From contig JBAYSX010000001.1 in the NCBI GenBank assembly GCA_041675905.1, forward strand, positions 124,001-188,000: a stretch of DNA of 64,000 nt, given 5' to 3'. The notes under the pieces were generated by a model that worked only from the letters and a program-made list of their open reading frames with translations, was not told the origin of the DNA and searched no databases. Positions 25,399 to 34,600 of the stretch are shown here, piece by piece; the first letter of the stretch is position 1; the number at the start of each line of letters is the position of its first letter. Made by a program: the position numbers and the translations under genes. Origin of the DNA: Sandaracinobacteroides sp041675905. GTDB taxonomy: Bacteria > Pseudomonadota > Alphaproteobacteria > Sphingomonadales > Sphingomonadaceae.

Positions 25399-25798
25399 AC
25401 GATTGCACCTGCGCGCCGAAACTCTGGATGATTTGCCGCCCCTGTCAGCCCTGGTACAGGACATGGCGGTCCGCGCGGGCGACATCCATTGGGATGCGCG
25501 CACCCGGCGCCTCGCGTTGATCGGCAACCGTTACCGTCACGAACAAAAACAACCCACGCGTATCCGTTCGGCCTTGCGGCTGGATTTCGTCGAACATGTG
25601 CAGCGCCGCGCCTGGCCCGCGAGCCCTGATCAGATCCTGGTGCTGTTGGCGGTCAAAGCGGATAGCGAGTGGCTGGAATTGCTGTTCGGCGGTAATATCT
25701 CCCTGCGCGCCAAAGCCGAATGTATCGATCTGACACTGGAGGATGTCAGCGGCCCATGGGGCACAAAAATAAAGCCCGCCCATCCGGGCGCCTTATAA
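25391..25798 (+). CDS. DUF2948 family protein
   Basis: A 135-residue DUF2948 protein, starting at the ATG inside the last codons of murA (8-base overlap). Pattern: MAERLHLRAETLDDLPPLSALVQDMAV, then RRLALIGNRYRHE and TRIRSALRLDFVEHVQRRAWP, and ECIDLTLEDVSGPWGTKIKPAHPG. The murA-DUF2948 pairing is widely kept in alphaproteobacteria (often followed by hisD, which is missing here), but no function is known. Its stop overlaps that of the convergent amidotransferase gene by 6 bases. Confidence 0.9.
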   Translation: MAERLHLRAETLDDLPPLSALVQDMAVRAGDIHWDARTRRLALIGNRYRHEQKQPTRIRSALRLDFVEHVQRRAWPASPDQILVLLAVKADSEWLELLFGGNISLRAKAECIDLTLEDVSGPWGTKIKPAHPGAL

Positions 25799-26521
25799 AA
25801 CGCGCCGCATCGCATGCCGGACGAACGCCGGCAAAATAGACTGCGCGTCCGGTGTCGTTGCGATGGCCGCCGCCAGCCTTTCCGCATCGACACCCTGTCT
25901 TGTCAGCGCCCCTGCCAGAACGTCGAAATGACCAGCCATGGCAGCGGCTGAAAACTCCGGATGAAACTGTACGCCCCATGCGTTCAGACCATAACGGAAC
26001 GCGTGCAGTTCATCAGCATCCGTCTGTGCCAGCAGTACGGCCTTCGACGGCAAGCGCACAACCGATTGCCAGTGAATGGTCTGTGCGCCGAATTCCGCCG
26101 GAAGCCGACCGAATAACGGGTCGGATTCCCCATCCGCCGTACGCCGCACCTGCACCGTGCCGATTTCCACGCCATTTGGACGGTCTGCTACCTCGCCGCC
26201 CAGCGCCTGCGCGAGCAGCTGATGACCATAGCAAATGCCCAGGGTCGGCACGCCATGTTCTACCGCGCCGATGGTCCACCTTTCCAGCGCCAGGCTCCAT
26301 GGTTCCCGGTCCGTCACCATCGCCGGTGAACCGGTGATAATGCAGCCGGCGACCGATGATAGCGCCGGCAGCCTGTCCACCCTTTGCGCAAAGGCAATAT
26401 GTACGCGAATGTCATCCGGCAAAGTGGCACGGATCCAGTCCTCATAGTCCCCCATCCGTGCAACGACAGAGGCAGGTGCGGAACCGGCTTTCATGATGAC
26501 AAGCGATCTTTCTGCGGGCAT
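25793..26521 (-). CDS. class I glutamine amidotransferase-like protein
   Basis: A 242-residue stand-alone class I amidotransferase domain of the GMP-synthase-like type. The Cys-His-Glu triad is visible in GICYGHQLLAQALGG and GVQFHPEFS. An ITGSPAMVTDREPW oxyanion-hole segment is also typical. Such proteins transfer ammonia from glutamine to an unknown acceptor or act as gamma-glutamyl hydrolases. The start at 26521 has an AGGAGAG site. It is divergent from alkB with a ~100-base gap. Confidence 0.9.
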   Translation of the reverse strand: MPAERSLVIMKAGSAPASVVARMGDYEDWIRATLPDDIRVHIAFAQRVDRLPALSSVAGCIITGSPAMVTDREPWSLALERWTIGAVEHGVPTLGICYGHQLLAQALGGEVADRPNGVEIGTVQVRRTADGESDPLFGRLPAEFGAQTIHWQSVVRLPSKAVLLAQTDADELHAFRYGLNAWGVQFHPEFSAAAMAGHFDVLAGALTRQGVDAERLAAAIATTPDAQSILPAFVRHAMRRVL

Positions 26522-26622
26522 TATGCTCTCCTGCGGCGAAGCTCACGGTGGCATGTTCCTGTCGCAGATACCACCGAACGAACAACCTGTTGACGTCGTC
26601 TCGTACAAGCGAAATCAATTTC

Positions 26623-27264
26623 ATGCCTGACCTGTTTGCTGATTTCCTGCCGGTACGCGACACCATGACCGAAGGCGCTGTATTATTGCCCGGATTTGCC
26701 CGGTCGCATGCCGAAAAATTGCTGGCAGAAATCGCCTTCATCACTACCGCCGCACCGTTCCGCCATATGGTCACGCCCGGCGGTTTCACCATGTCCGTAG
26801 CAATGACCAACTGTGGTGATTACGGCTGGATTACGGACCGTCATGGCTACCGTTACGATTCGCATGATCCGGAAACCGGCAAGCCCTGGCCGGCGATGCC
26901 TCCATCGTTCCTGCGCCTCGCCATGGAAGCTGCCGCTGCAGCAGGTTATGACGGTTTCGCGCCGGACGCCTGTCTGATCAACCGCTACGTCCCCGGCGCA
27001 AAAATGTCGCTGCATCGGGATCAGGACGAACAGGACATATCCAGCCCGATCGTTTCCATATCCCTCGGGGCGCCGGCCACCTTCCTGTTTGGCGGCCTGC
27101 GACGCTCCGACTCCATTCGGAAATTCAACCTGGCCCACGGCGACATAGCCGTCTGGGGCGGCCCATCCCGGCTGCGCTATCACGGCATCAGCCCGCTGAA
27201 AAGCGGCACACACTCTGCGGCGGGCCGGGCAAGGATAAACCTTACCTTCCGCCGCGCACGCTAA
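26623..27264 (+). CDS. alkB: DNA oxidative demethylase AlkB
   Basis: Fe(II)/2-oxoglutarate dioxygenase that removes 1-methyladenine and 3-methylcytosine from DNA. From the ATG at 26623 (MPDLFADF) the protein is 213 residues with metal ligands His131 and Asp133 (LHRDQDE) and His187 (RYHGI), and Arg204/Arg210 in RARINLTFRR for 2-oxoglutarate. This numbering is the same as in E. coli AlkB. MSVAMTNCGDYGW and NRYVPGAKMSLH are family blocks. The frame is open from 26548, but the added residues have no family match. No ada gene is near. Confidence 0.94.
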   Translation: MPDLFADFLPVRDTMTEGAVLLPGFARSHAEKLLAEIAFITTAAPFRHMVTPGGFTMSVAMTNCGDYGWITDRHGYRYDSHDPETGKPWPAMPPSFLRLAMEAAAAAGYDGFAPDACLINRYVPGAKMSLHRDQDEQDISSPIVSISLGAPATFLFGGLRRSDSIRKFNLAHGDIAVWGGPSRLRYHGISPLKSGTHSAAGRARINLTFRRAR

Positions 27265-27289
27265 TTCTTCTGAATATAGTGAAAGTGAA

Positions 27290-27376
<87 letters not shown>

Positions 27377-27400
27377 ACAGGTGTGTGGTGTGAGGGCAGG

Positions 27401-27429
27401 GCGTTATGGCCTCGCGCAACCAATGTCAA
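27401..27429 (-). promoter_or_regulatory. candidate promoter of tRNA-Leu
   Basis: On the minus strand a perfect TTGACA (27429-27424) is followed 17 bases on by TAACGC or 15 bases on by CATAAC (27408-27403). Transcription would start about 15-20 bases before the tRNA. The -35 is good; the -10 is weak. Confidence 0.45.
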
Positions 27430-27511
27430 TGCCAAACTGTCATGAAATTTGATGGTGACGGGCGTTTACAGTGATTGTCAACCGCGCCGGGCCGCCGTAA
27501 TGGGCTGAGGC

Positions 27512-28459
27512 ATGGAACGGCTCGTTACCCTTGTCGGCGGTTCGGGATTCGTCGGCGCCGCTGTTGCCGAAGCGTTGGCGCGGCGCGGGATCCGCATCCG
27601 CGTGTTGTCACGCAATCCGGCCACCGCCAACCGGTTGCGGGCGTTGGGTGATGTCGGCCAGATTGTCCATGTTCCCGGTGATATCGAAATTCCCGGCACG
27701 CTTGGCCCGGCACTTGCCGGCTCGGACGCCGTCGTCAATCTCGTCGGAATACTCGACGCGACACCAGCCGGGTTCGATGCCGCTCACGTTCGCGGTGCGC
27801 GGAATGTCGCGGAGGCCGCCGCGGCGCTCGGTGTGCGCGAACTGGTGCACGTGTCCGCCATCGGTGCAGATCCGCAGTCGCCCGCGGCTTACGGTCGTAG
27901 CAAGGCCGGCGGCGAGGCGGCGGTAAAAGCCGCATTTCCGGCAGCGATCATCATACGCCCATCGGTTATTTTCGGGCCGGAAGATCAGTTTACCAACCGT
28001 TTCGCCCGGTTGCTGATGCGGTCGCCGATTATGCCGGTCATCGCGCCGGACGCAAAATTACAGCCGGTCTATGTCGGCGATGTGGCTGCCGCCATCGTTG
28101 CCATTCTGGAACGCCGGTTCGAGGAAGCAGAAGATGTGGCTCCGCTCTGGGAACTGGCCGGGCCTGACATTGTCACGATGCGCTCGCTGCTGAAACTGCT
28201 TGCGGATTTAACCGAACGCGATCGGACGCTGGTCGACGTGCCTGAATATGGCGCACGCCTGCTGGCAGCGGCGAGCTTCCTTCCATGTGCGCCGATCACC
28301 ACAGACCAACTGGAGATGCTGTTGCGGGGCAATGTCGCCAGCGGCCAGTTCCCTGGCCTTGCCGAACTTGGCATCACGCCAACAGCGCTGGCCGGTATCG
28401 CGCGCGTCTGGCTTCATCACTATCGCCCTGGCGGGCGCTTCGCGGCAAGCGCCGCCTGA
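27512..28459 (+). CDS. complex I NDUFA9-like NAD(P)-binding protein
   Basis: A 315-residue atypical short-chain dehydrogenase of the NDUFA9 family. Rossmann motif LVGGSGFVGAAVAEAL at the N terminus, then NLVGILDATPAGFDAAHVRGARNVAEAA, LVHVSAIGADPQSPAAYGRSKAGGEAAVKAAFP and IIRPSVIFGPEDQFTNRFA, all typical. In mitochondria and some alphaproteobacteria this is an accessory complex I subunit; the nuo operon lies 14 kb to the right, so the link is only by family. uppP follows 115 bases later on the same strand. Confidence 0.9.
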   Translation: MERLVTLVGGSGFVGAAVAEALARRGIRIRVLSRNPATANRLRALGDVGQIVHVPGDIEIPGTLGPALAGSDAVVNLVGILDATPAGFDAAHVRGARNVAEAAAALGVRELVHVSAIGADPQSPAAYGRSKAGGEAAVKAAFPAAIIIRPSVIFGPEDQFTNRFARLLMRSPIMPVIAPDAKLQPVYVGDVAAAIVAILERRFEEAEDVAPLWELAGPDIVTMRSLLKLLADLTERDRTLVDVPEYGARLLAAASFLPCAPITTDQLEMLLRGNVASGQFPGLAELGITPTALAGIARVWLHHYRPGGRFAASAA

Positions 28460-28574
28460 TCGCTATTTCCTTCGCTGCGGTCGGGCAGCGTGGGCGGAAA
28501 ACCGCTTGCCGCGTTTTTCGCGCAGTGTCTGACACCATTGCGGCGGAGTTCTCCTCCGGATGGAAAGGACAAGC

Positions 28575-29381
28575 ATGGAACTCACGCCGATCCTGCAAGC
28601 TATATTGCTCGGGCTCATAGAGGGATTGACGGAGTTTCTTCCCGTCTCATCGACTGGCCATCTTATCCTTGGTTCCGAATTGCTTGGTTTCAAAGGCGAG
28701 GGATCGGTTGCGTTCACCATCGCGATCCAACTGGGCGCAATTCTGGCGGTAGTCGTGGCGTATTGGCAGCGATTTACCGGTGTGGCGCGCGGTCTGCTCG
28801 TGCGTGATTCCGGGGCGATCGCATTTGTCCGCAATATCCTTCTGGGTTTTTTGCCGGCGGTAATTATCGGCGTATTTGCGTACAAGGCTATCCGGCAACT
28901 GCTGGAAAACCCGATGGTGGTCGCGATTGCGCTCGTGATAGGCGGCTTTGCGATTTTGCTGATCGAACGGCTGGTGCAACCAAAAGAATCGGGCTCGGTC
29001 GAGACAATGCACTGGCAGACGGCCGCAAAAGTCGGCGTGGTGCAATGCCTCGCAATGGTGCCTGGCGTGTCCCGCTCGGGCGCGACGATCATGGGCGCCC
29101 TGCTGATGGGAGTGGACCGTCGCACGGCGACAGAATTCAGTTTTTTCCTCGCCATACCCACGATGTTCGGGGCGACAGTCTATGCGCTGTACAAGGAATG
29201 GGAAAATCTGTCGTTCGACGATGCGGGGCTGATCGCCACGGGCTTCGGCGTTGCATTCCTTGCCGCCCTGATGGTGGTACGCGGAGCGGTGGCATTTATC
29301 AGCCGGCACGGATTTGCCCCGTTCGCCTGGTACCGCATTGCCCTCGGGGCCATAGCCATCGTTTGGCTTCTCATGAAATAG
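28575..29381 (+). CDS. uppP: undecaprenyl-diphosphatase
   Basis: Integral membrane enzyme that dephosphorylates undecaprenyl diphosphate to recycle the lipid carrier for wall synthesis; gives bacitracin resistance. The ATG at 28575 follows GGAAAGGA. The 268-residue protein has the family blocks ILLGLIEGLTEFLPVSSTGHLIL (with EGxTEFLPVSSTGHL), PGVSRSGATIMGALLMGVDRRTATEFSFFLAIP, and about seven or eight hydrophobic segments. Confidence 0.95.
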   Translation: MELTPILQAILLGLIEGLTEFLPVSSTGHLILGSELLGFKGEGSVAFTIAIQLGAILAVVVAYWQRFTGVARGLLVRDSGAIAFVRNILLGFLPAVIIGVFAYKAIRQLLENPMVVAIALVIGGFAILLIERLVQPKESGSVETMHWQTAAKVGVVQCLAMVPGVSRSGATIMGALLMGVDRRTATEFSFFLAIPTMFGATVYALYKEWENLSFDDAGLIATGFGVAFLAALMVVRGAVAFISRHGFAPFAWYRIALGAIAIVWLLMK

Positions 29382-29394
29382 TCTGAAATTGGAC

Positions 29395-29469
29395 CTATTT
29401 TCTTCCAAGATCCTATTGGGAAATAGCGGGTCAAAAGTTTTTTAAAAAATGGGTCATTAGCATTGACCT
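29395..29469 (+). promoter_or_regulatory. repeat-rich control region upstream of gltD
   Basis: A 177-base spacer separates uppP and gltD. It has CTATTT/AAATAG arms (29395-29400 with 29421-29426) with a T run at 29438-29443, which may weakly terminate uppP. GGGTCA occurs at 29428-29433 and 29451-29456 (23 bases apart), and GGTCA-N7-TGACC forms an inverted repeat at 29452-29468, directly before a TATATT (29469-29474) that could be a -10. It resembles an operator, but no regulator can be named. Confidence 0.35.
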
Positions 29470-29558
29470 ATATTCTGTGCAGTCTTGTCAAAGGCTGTTA
29501 GAAGCTCTGCCACGCCGACTCGAATAGGCGGTCCGGCGGGCCATAGGGCGACCGATTG

Positions 29559-30986
29559 ATGCTGAAATTCACCCATGTGGGGCAGGTCTATCCTGAGAAG
29601 CGCGCTCCCGAAGTGCGCGCCCACGATTTTGAGGAAATCAGCCGCAGCTATATTGCCGCAAAAGCGGAGGAGCAGGCGTCACGTTGCTCGCAATGCGGCG
29701 TGCCCTTCTGCCAGGTCCATTGCCCGCTGCAAAATCACATCCCCGACTGGCTGCAACTGGCCGCCGAAGGTCGTTTGCAGGAGGCTTATGCTCTCTCCAA
29801 CTCCACCTCGACGATGCCCGAAATCTGCGGCCGCATTTGCCCGCAGGACCGCCTGTGTGAAGGAAATTGCGTCATCGAACAGGCCGGCCATGGTGCGGTC
29901 ACCATCGGCTCGATCGAAAAATATATCACCGATACGGCCTGGAAAGAGGGATGGGTTGAGCCCCTGACGCCGTTCCTGCCCGAATCCGGCCTGTCCGTCG
30001 GCATTATTGGCGCCGGCCCCGCCGGACTGACCGCGGCGGAATATCTGCGCGAACGTGGCCATGATGCGCATGTTTACGACCGGCATGACCGCGCCGGCGG
30101 CCTGCTCACTTATGGCATCCCCGGCTTCAAGCTCGAAAAGCATATCGTCGAACGGCGGGTGCGGCGGCTGGAGGAAGGCGGCGTCCGCCTTCATCTCGGG
30201 GTCGAAATTGGCAAGGATCTGACGTTCGCGGATTTGCGCCGCCGTCACGATGCGGTGCTGCTGGCAACGGGCGTCTATCAGGCACGGGATATCGACGTTC
30301 CCGGCGCAGGTCTTCCGGGCGTGGTCAAGGCGCTGGATTATCTGATTACGTCCAATCGCGTTGGTTTTGGTGATGCGGTCCCCGCATATAATTCTGGCGA
30401 GCTCAACGCCGCCGGAAAAAAAGTCGTGGTGGTGGGCGGCGGCGATACCGCAATGGATTGTGTGCGTACCGCAGTCCGCCAGGGCGCAACGCAAGTCGTC
30501 TGCCTTTACCGGCGCGATCGTGCAAATATGCCAGGTTCCCAGCGCGAAGTTGCCAATGCCGAGGAAGAAGGCGTACATTTCACTTGGCTATCCGCGCCGC
30601 TGGCCTTCGAGGCCGGATCAGACGGGTGCGTTGCCGGTGTGCGCGCAACCCGTATGCGGCTGGGTGCGCCCGACATTTCCGGTCGTCGCCGGGTAGAGGC
30701 GGAAGCTGGCTCCGAATTTCTGCTGGAAGCCGACCTGGTTATCACAGCCCTCGGCTTCGATCCCGAACCGCTCGTCGCACGTTTCGATGTGCCCGATCTC
30801 GCGGTTACCCGCTGGGGCACTGTCAAAACGGACCCGCATACCCTTGCCACCAGCCTGCCGGGGGTGTTTGCTGCCGGAGACATCTCGCGTGGCGCCAGCC
30901 TCGTGGTCTGGGCGATTCGCGAAGGCCGCGATGTCGCCATGGCCATGCACGCCTGGCTGACCGCCTACGCGAGACAGGCAGCCTGA
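29559..30986 (+). CDS. gltD: glutamate synthase [NADPH] small subunit
   Basis: Takes electrons from NADPH and passes them to GltB to make glutamate from 2-oxoglutarate and glutamine. The 475-residue protein has N-terminal cysteine clusters (CSQCGVPFCQVHCP; CGRICPQDRLCEGNC) for two [4Fe-4S] centres, an FAD site (GIIGAGPAGLTAAEYLRERG), a GGLLTYGIPGFKLEK block, and an NADPH site (VVVGGGDTAMDCVRTA) with the C-terminal GVFAAGDISRGASLVVWAIREGRD. A TTG at 29556 directly before the ATG could also start it. gltB lies 0.6 kb downstream. Confidence 0.95.
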   Translation: MLKFTHVGQVYPEKRAPEVRAHDFEEISRSYIAAKAEEQASRCSQCGVPFCQVHCPLQNHIPDWLQLAAEGRLQEAYALSNSTSTMPEICGRICPQDRLCEGNCVIEQAGHGAVTIGSIEKYITDTAWKEGWVEPLTPFLPESGLSVGIIGAGPAGLTAAEYLRERGHDAHVYDRHDRAGGLLTYGIPGFKLEKHIVERRVRRLEEGGVRLHLGVEIGKDLTFADLRRRHDAVLLATGVYQARDIDVPGAGLPGVVKALDYLITSNRVGFGDAVPAYNSGELNAAGKKVVVVGGGDTAMDCVRTAVRQGATQVVCLYRRDRANMPGSQREVANAEEEGVHFTWLSAPLAFEAGSDGCVAGVRATRMRLGAPDISGRRRVEAEAGSEFLLEADLVITALGFDPEPLVARFDVPDLAVTRWGTVKTDPHTLATSLPGVFAAGDISRGASLVVWAIREGRDVAMAMHAWLTAYARQAA

Positions 30987-30999
30987 AGGAGCAAGGCGC

Positions 31000-31593
31000 A
31001 TGCGTGCAACACAGAAAATGATTGGTACATGGATCGCAGGTGCTATCGGCGCGTCGTTTCTGGCCGGTGCGCCAGCGCTCGCCCAGGGGAACCCTGCCGC
31101 CGTCAAGGCGGCAGCGGCGCTGATCGACCTGCAAAATCCACCAGCCCGGCTGACGAACGAAGTAAACACCCGCATAAAGCAGATGCGGGAGGGCGACGCC
31201 GTCCGCGCACTGTTGAGCCAGAACCCGCAGATCAAGATGGAGCTGGCCAAAAATCAGCCGGCTGCAAATTCCGGTATCGCCCGCGTCGGCGCGGTGCAGG
31301 CCGACGCGATGGCCCCCATCTTGCGGGATATGCAGACGGAAGGGCGACAGGCTGGCATCGACGCCTACGCCAAGCGCTTCACCGCCCAGGAACTGGAAGC
31401 GATTCTCGCCTTTTACCGTTCGCCACCGGGTGCGAAACTGATGCGCGAACAGCGCGCCATCGCCGAAGAAGTTGGCCGTACCGTTCAGCCCAAATTCGCC
31501 CCGCGCCTGCAGGCCGCGGAAAAGACCGTATCCGCCAAACTGCAGGCAGAACTGCCGAAAATGTTCCCGCAGCTCGCCGCTCCTCCCAGATAA
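31000..31593 (+). CDS. DUF2059 exported protein
   Basis: A 197-residue protein with a signal peptide (WIAGAIGASFLAGAPALA, cut near residue 29) and a DUF2059 domain: ARLTNEVNTRIKQM, GIDAYAKRFTAQELEAILAFYRSPPGAKLMREQRAIAEEV. Family role unknown; it is periplasmic by prediction. It lies between gltD and gltB with short gaps (13 and 15 bases), so it is co-transcribed with them, which is not part of the usual gltBD layout. Confidence 0.88.
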   Translation: MRATQKMIGTWIAGAIGASFLAGAPALAQGNPAAVKAAAALIDLQNPPARLTNEVNTRIKQMREGDAVRALLSQNPQIKMELAKNQPAANSGIARVGAVQADAMAPILRDMQTEGRQAGIDAYAKRFTAQELEAILAFYRSPPGAKLMREQRAIAEEVGRTVQPKFAPRLQAAEKTVSAKLQAELPKMFPQLAAPPR

Positions 31594-31608
31594 CGCCCCG
31601 CGCCCATA

Positions 31609-34600
31609 ATGGAGACGCCCATGTTTTCCCCCAATGATGTCATCGCCAACACGCCGCATTTTACCGAACGCGCCCGTATCGCGGAAAAAGGTATGTATCG
31701 GCCGGAGTATGAGGGGGATGCATGCGGCGTCGGTCTGGTGGCGGCAACTGACGGCCAGCCATCGCGGCGGGTGGTGGAAAACGCCATCGCGGCGCTGAAA
31801 GCGGTATGGCACCGCGGCGCCGTTGATGCCGATGGCAAGACGGGTGACGGCGCGGGCATCTTGCTCGACCTGCCGGTTACTTTCTTTCACGAAGCTATCG
31901 GGCGTGCCGGGCAAACGCCCAAGCCCAATCTGCTGGCCGTAGGCATGGTGTTCCTGCCGCGCGCCGATCTGGCCGCCCAGGAAATCTGCCGCACCATCGT
32001 CGAAAGCGAGATTATTGCCTTTGGCCATCTGATCTATGGCTGGCGGCAGGTGCCGGTTGATATGTCTGTCATCGGCACGACCGCCGCCGCGCTCCGCCCG
32101 GAAATCGAACAGATCATGATCGCTGGCCCGGTCGATACTTCGACCCAATCGCGGGATGCTTTCGAGAAGGATCTTTATATCCTGCGCCGGCGGATCGAGA
32201 AAAAGGTAATCGAGGCGCAGATCCAGGGCTTTTACATCTGCTCGCTGTCTTGCCGGTCGATTGTCTATAAAGGCCTGTTCCTGGCGGAAAGCCTGTCGGT
32301 ATTTTATCCCGATTTGCTTGATTCGCGGTTTGAAAGCCGCGTGGCCGTGTATCACCAGCGTTATTCGACCAACACGTTCCCGCAATGGTGGCTGGCCCAA
32401 CCTTTCCGTTGCCTCGCGCATAATGGCGAGATCAACACCATCCGTGGCAACCATAACTGGATGAAAAGCCATGAGATCAAGATGGCAGCCAACGCCTTCG
32501 GTCGGTATTCCGAAGACATCAAGCCCCTGATCCCGGCGGGCTCTTCCGATACGGCTGCACTTGATGCGGTGTTCGAGGCCATTGTCCGTTCCGGCCGTGA
32601 TGCCCCAACCACGAAAACCATGCTGGTGCCAGAAGCCTGGTCTGGTGATCCCGGCATGCCGCCCGAACAACAGGCGATGTATTCCTATTTCGCCAGCGTC
32701 ATGGAGCCCTGGGATGGTCCGGCGGCGCTGGCCGCCACCGATGGCCGCTGGGCGATTGCCGGGCTGGACCGCAACGCGCTGCGTCCGATGCGCTACACGC
32801 TGACCAACGACAGCCTGCTCATTATCGGTTCGGAAACCGGCATGGTCATCGTCCGCGAAGACCGGGTGCTTGAAAAAGGCCGCTTGGGTCCCGGTCAGAT
32901 GATCGGCGTCGATCTCGATTCCGGGCAACTCTATCACGACCAGCAATTGAAGCAGCAAATCGCCACCGCGCGTAATTATGCCGAACTGGTCGGCAGCTAC
33001 ACGACTTTGGCCGACGTTGCCGACAGTCTGGATGGCGCGGAGCCGCCGGCACAATGGACAGGGGCGGATCTGCGCCGTCGCCAGATTGCTGCTGGCCGCA
33101 CCATGGAGGATATGGAGCTGATCCTGTCTCCGATGGTGGATGACGGAAAGGAAGCGGTCGGTTCGATGGGCGACGACACGCCGCTCGCCGTCATTTCCGA
33201 AAAGGCGCGCTGCATCAGCCATTTTTTCCGGCAGAATTTCAGCCAGGTCACCAATCCGCCCATCGACAGTTTGCGCGAAAAGCGGGTGATGAGCCTGAAA
33301 ACCCGCTTCAACAACCATGTGAATATCCTCGATGCAGCCGAGCGGCAGCCGGTGATGGTGCTCGATAGCCCGGTTCTTACCAACCGCGAATGGCGATTGC
33401 TGCAAAGTCACTTCTCTGAACAGGCCGCCGAAATCGATTGCAGTTTCGATCTGGTGGACGGGGTCGAAGGACTGCGCCGGGCGATCGCCCGTATCCGCAC
33501 CGAAGCCGAAGACGCCGTACGTTCGGGCAAGTCGCAACTGTTCCTGACGGACGAGCACCAGGGCCACGGGCGCGTCGGCGTCACGATGATACTCGCCGCC
33601 GCCGCCGTGCATACGCATCTGGTACGCAAGGGTTTGCGGACTTTCGCGTCCATCAACGCCCGTTCGGCGGAATGCCTGGATACGCATTATTTCGCCGTGC
33701 TCATCGGCGTCGGGGCCACCACGGTCAACGCATATCTGGCGGAAGACGCCATCCGCGACCGCCATGCGCGCGGCCTGTTTGGCGAACTTTCGCTGGCGGA
33801 CTGCGTCGCCCGATATCGCAAGGCGATCAACGATGGCCTGCTGAAAATCATCGCCAAAATGGGGATTTCCGTCATATCCTCCTATCGCGGCGGCTATAAT
33901 TTCGAGGCCGTGGGTCTGTCCCGGGCGCTGGTGAATGAATTTTTTCCCGGCATGCCGTCAAAGATCTCGGGTGAGGGTTATCAATCGCTGTTCGAAACGT
34001 CGCGCCTCCGTCACCAGGCGGCGTGGGAATCGCGCGCAGGCGCACTGCCGGTGGGCGGCATCTATCGTTACCGCGCCGGGGGCGAACTCCACGCCTGGCA
34101 GGCCGGCCTGATCCACACCCTGCAAGAAGCCGTCGCCGCCGACAGCATGGAGCTATTCCGCAAATATTCCGACGGTATCCGGCAATTGCCGCCGATCTAT
34201 GTGCGGGACATGCTCGAATTCAACTATGCGGAGCAACCGCTGCCCATAGACGAGGTGGAATCCATCTCTGAAATCCGCAAACGCTTCATCACCCCCGGCA
34301 TGTCGCTCGGCGCGCTCAGCCCCGAAGCGCATGAAACGCTCGCCATCGCGATGAACCGCATCGGCGCGAAGGCGGTCTCTGGCGAAGGTGGCGAGGATTC
34401 CAGGCGTTTTCGCCCCTATCCCAATGGCGACAACGCCAATTCGACGATCAAGCAGATCGCGTCTGGCCGTTTTGGTGTCACGGCGGAATATCTGAACGCC
34501 TGCACCGAAATCGAAATCAAGGTGGCGCAAGGTGCGAAGCCGGGCGAAGGCGGGCAATTGCCCGGCTTCAAGGTGACGGAGATGATCGCAAAACTGCGCC

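Noticed and set aside
29438..29449. TTTTTTAAAAAA palindrome
   Set aside because: Symmetric AT run without a stem outside it; too simple to call a site on its own.
30823..33765. 980-codon minus-strand frame opposite gltD-gltB
   Set aside because: Long only because of high GC; composition is His/Arg-rich noise and the opposite strand encodes intact GltB.
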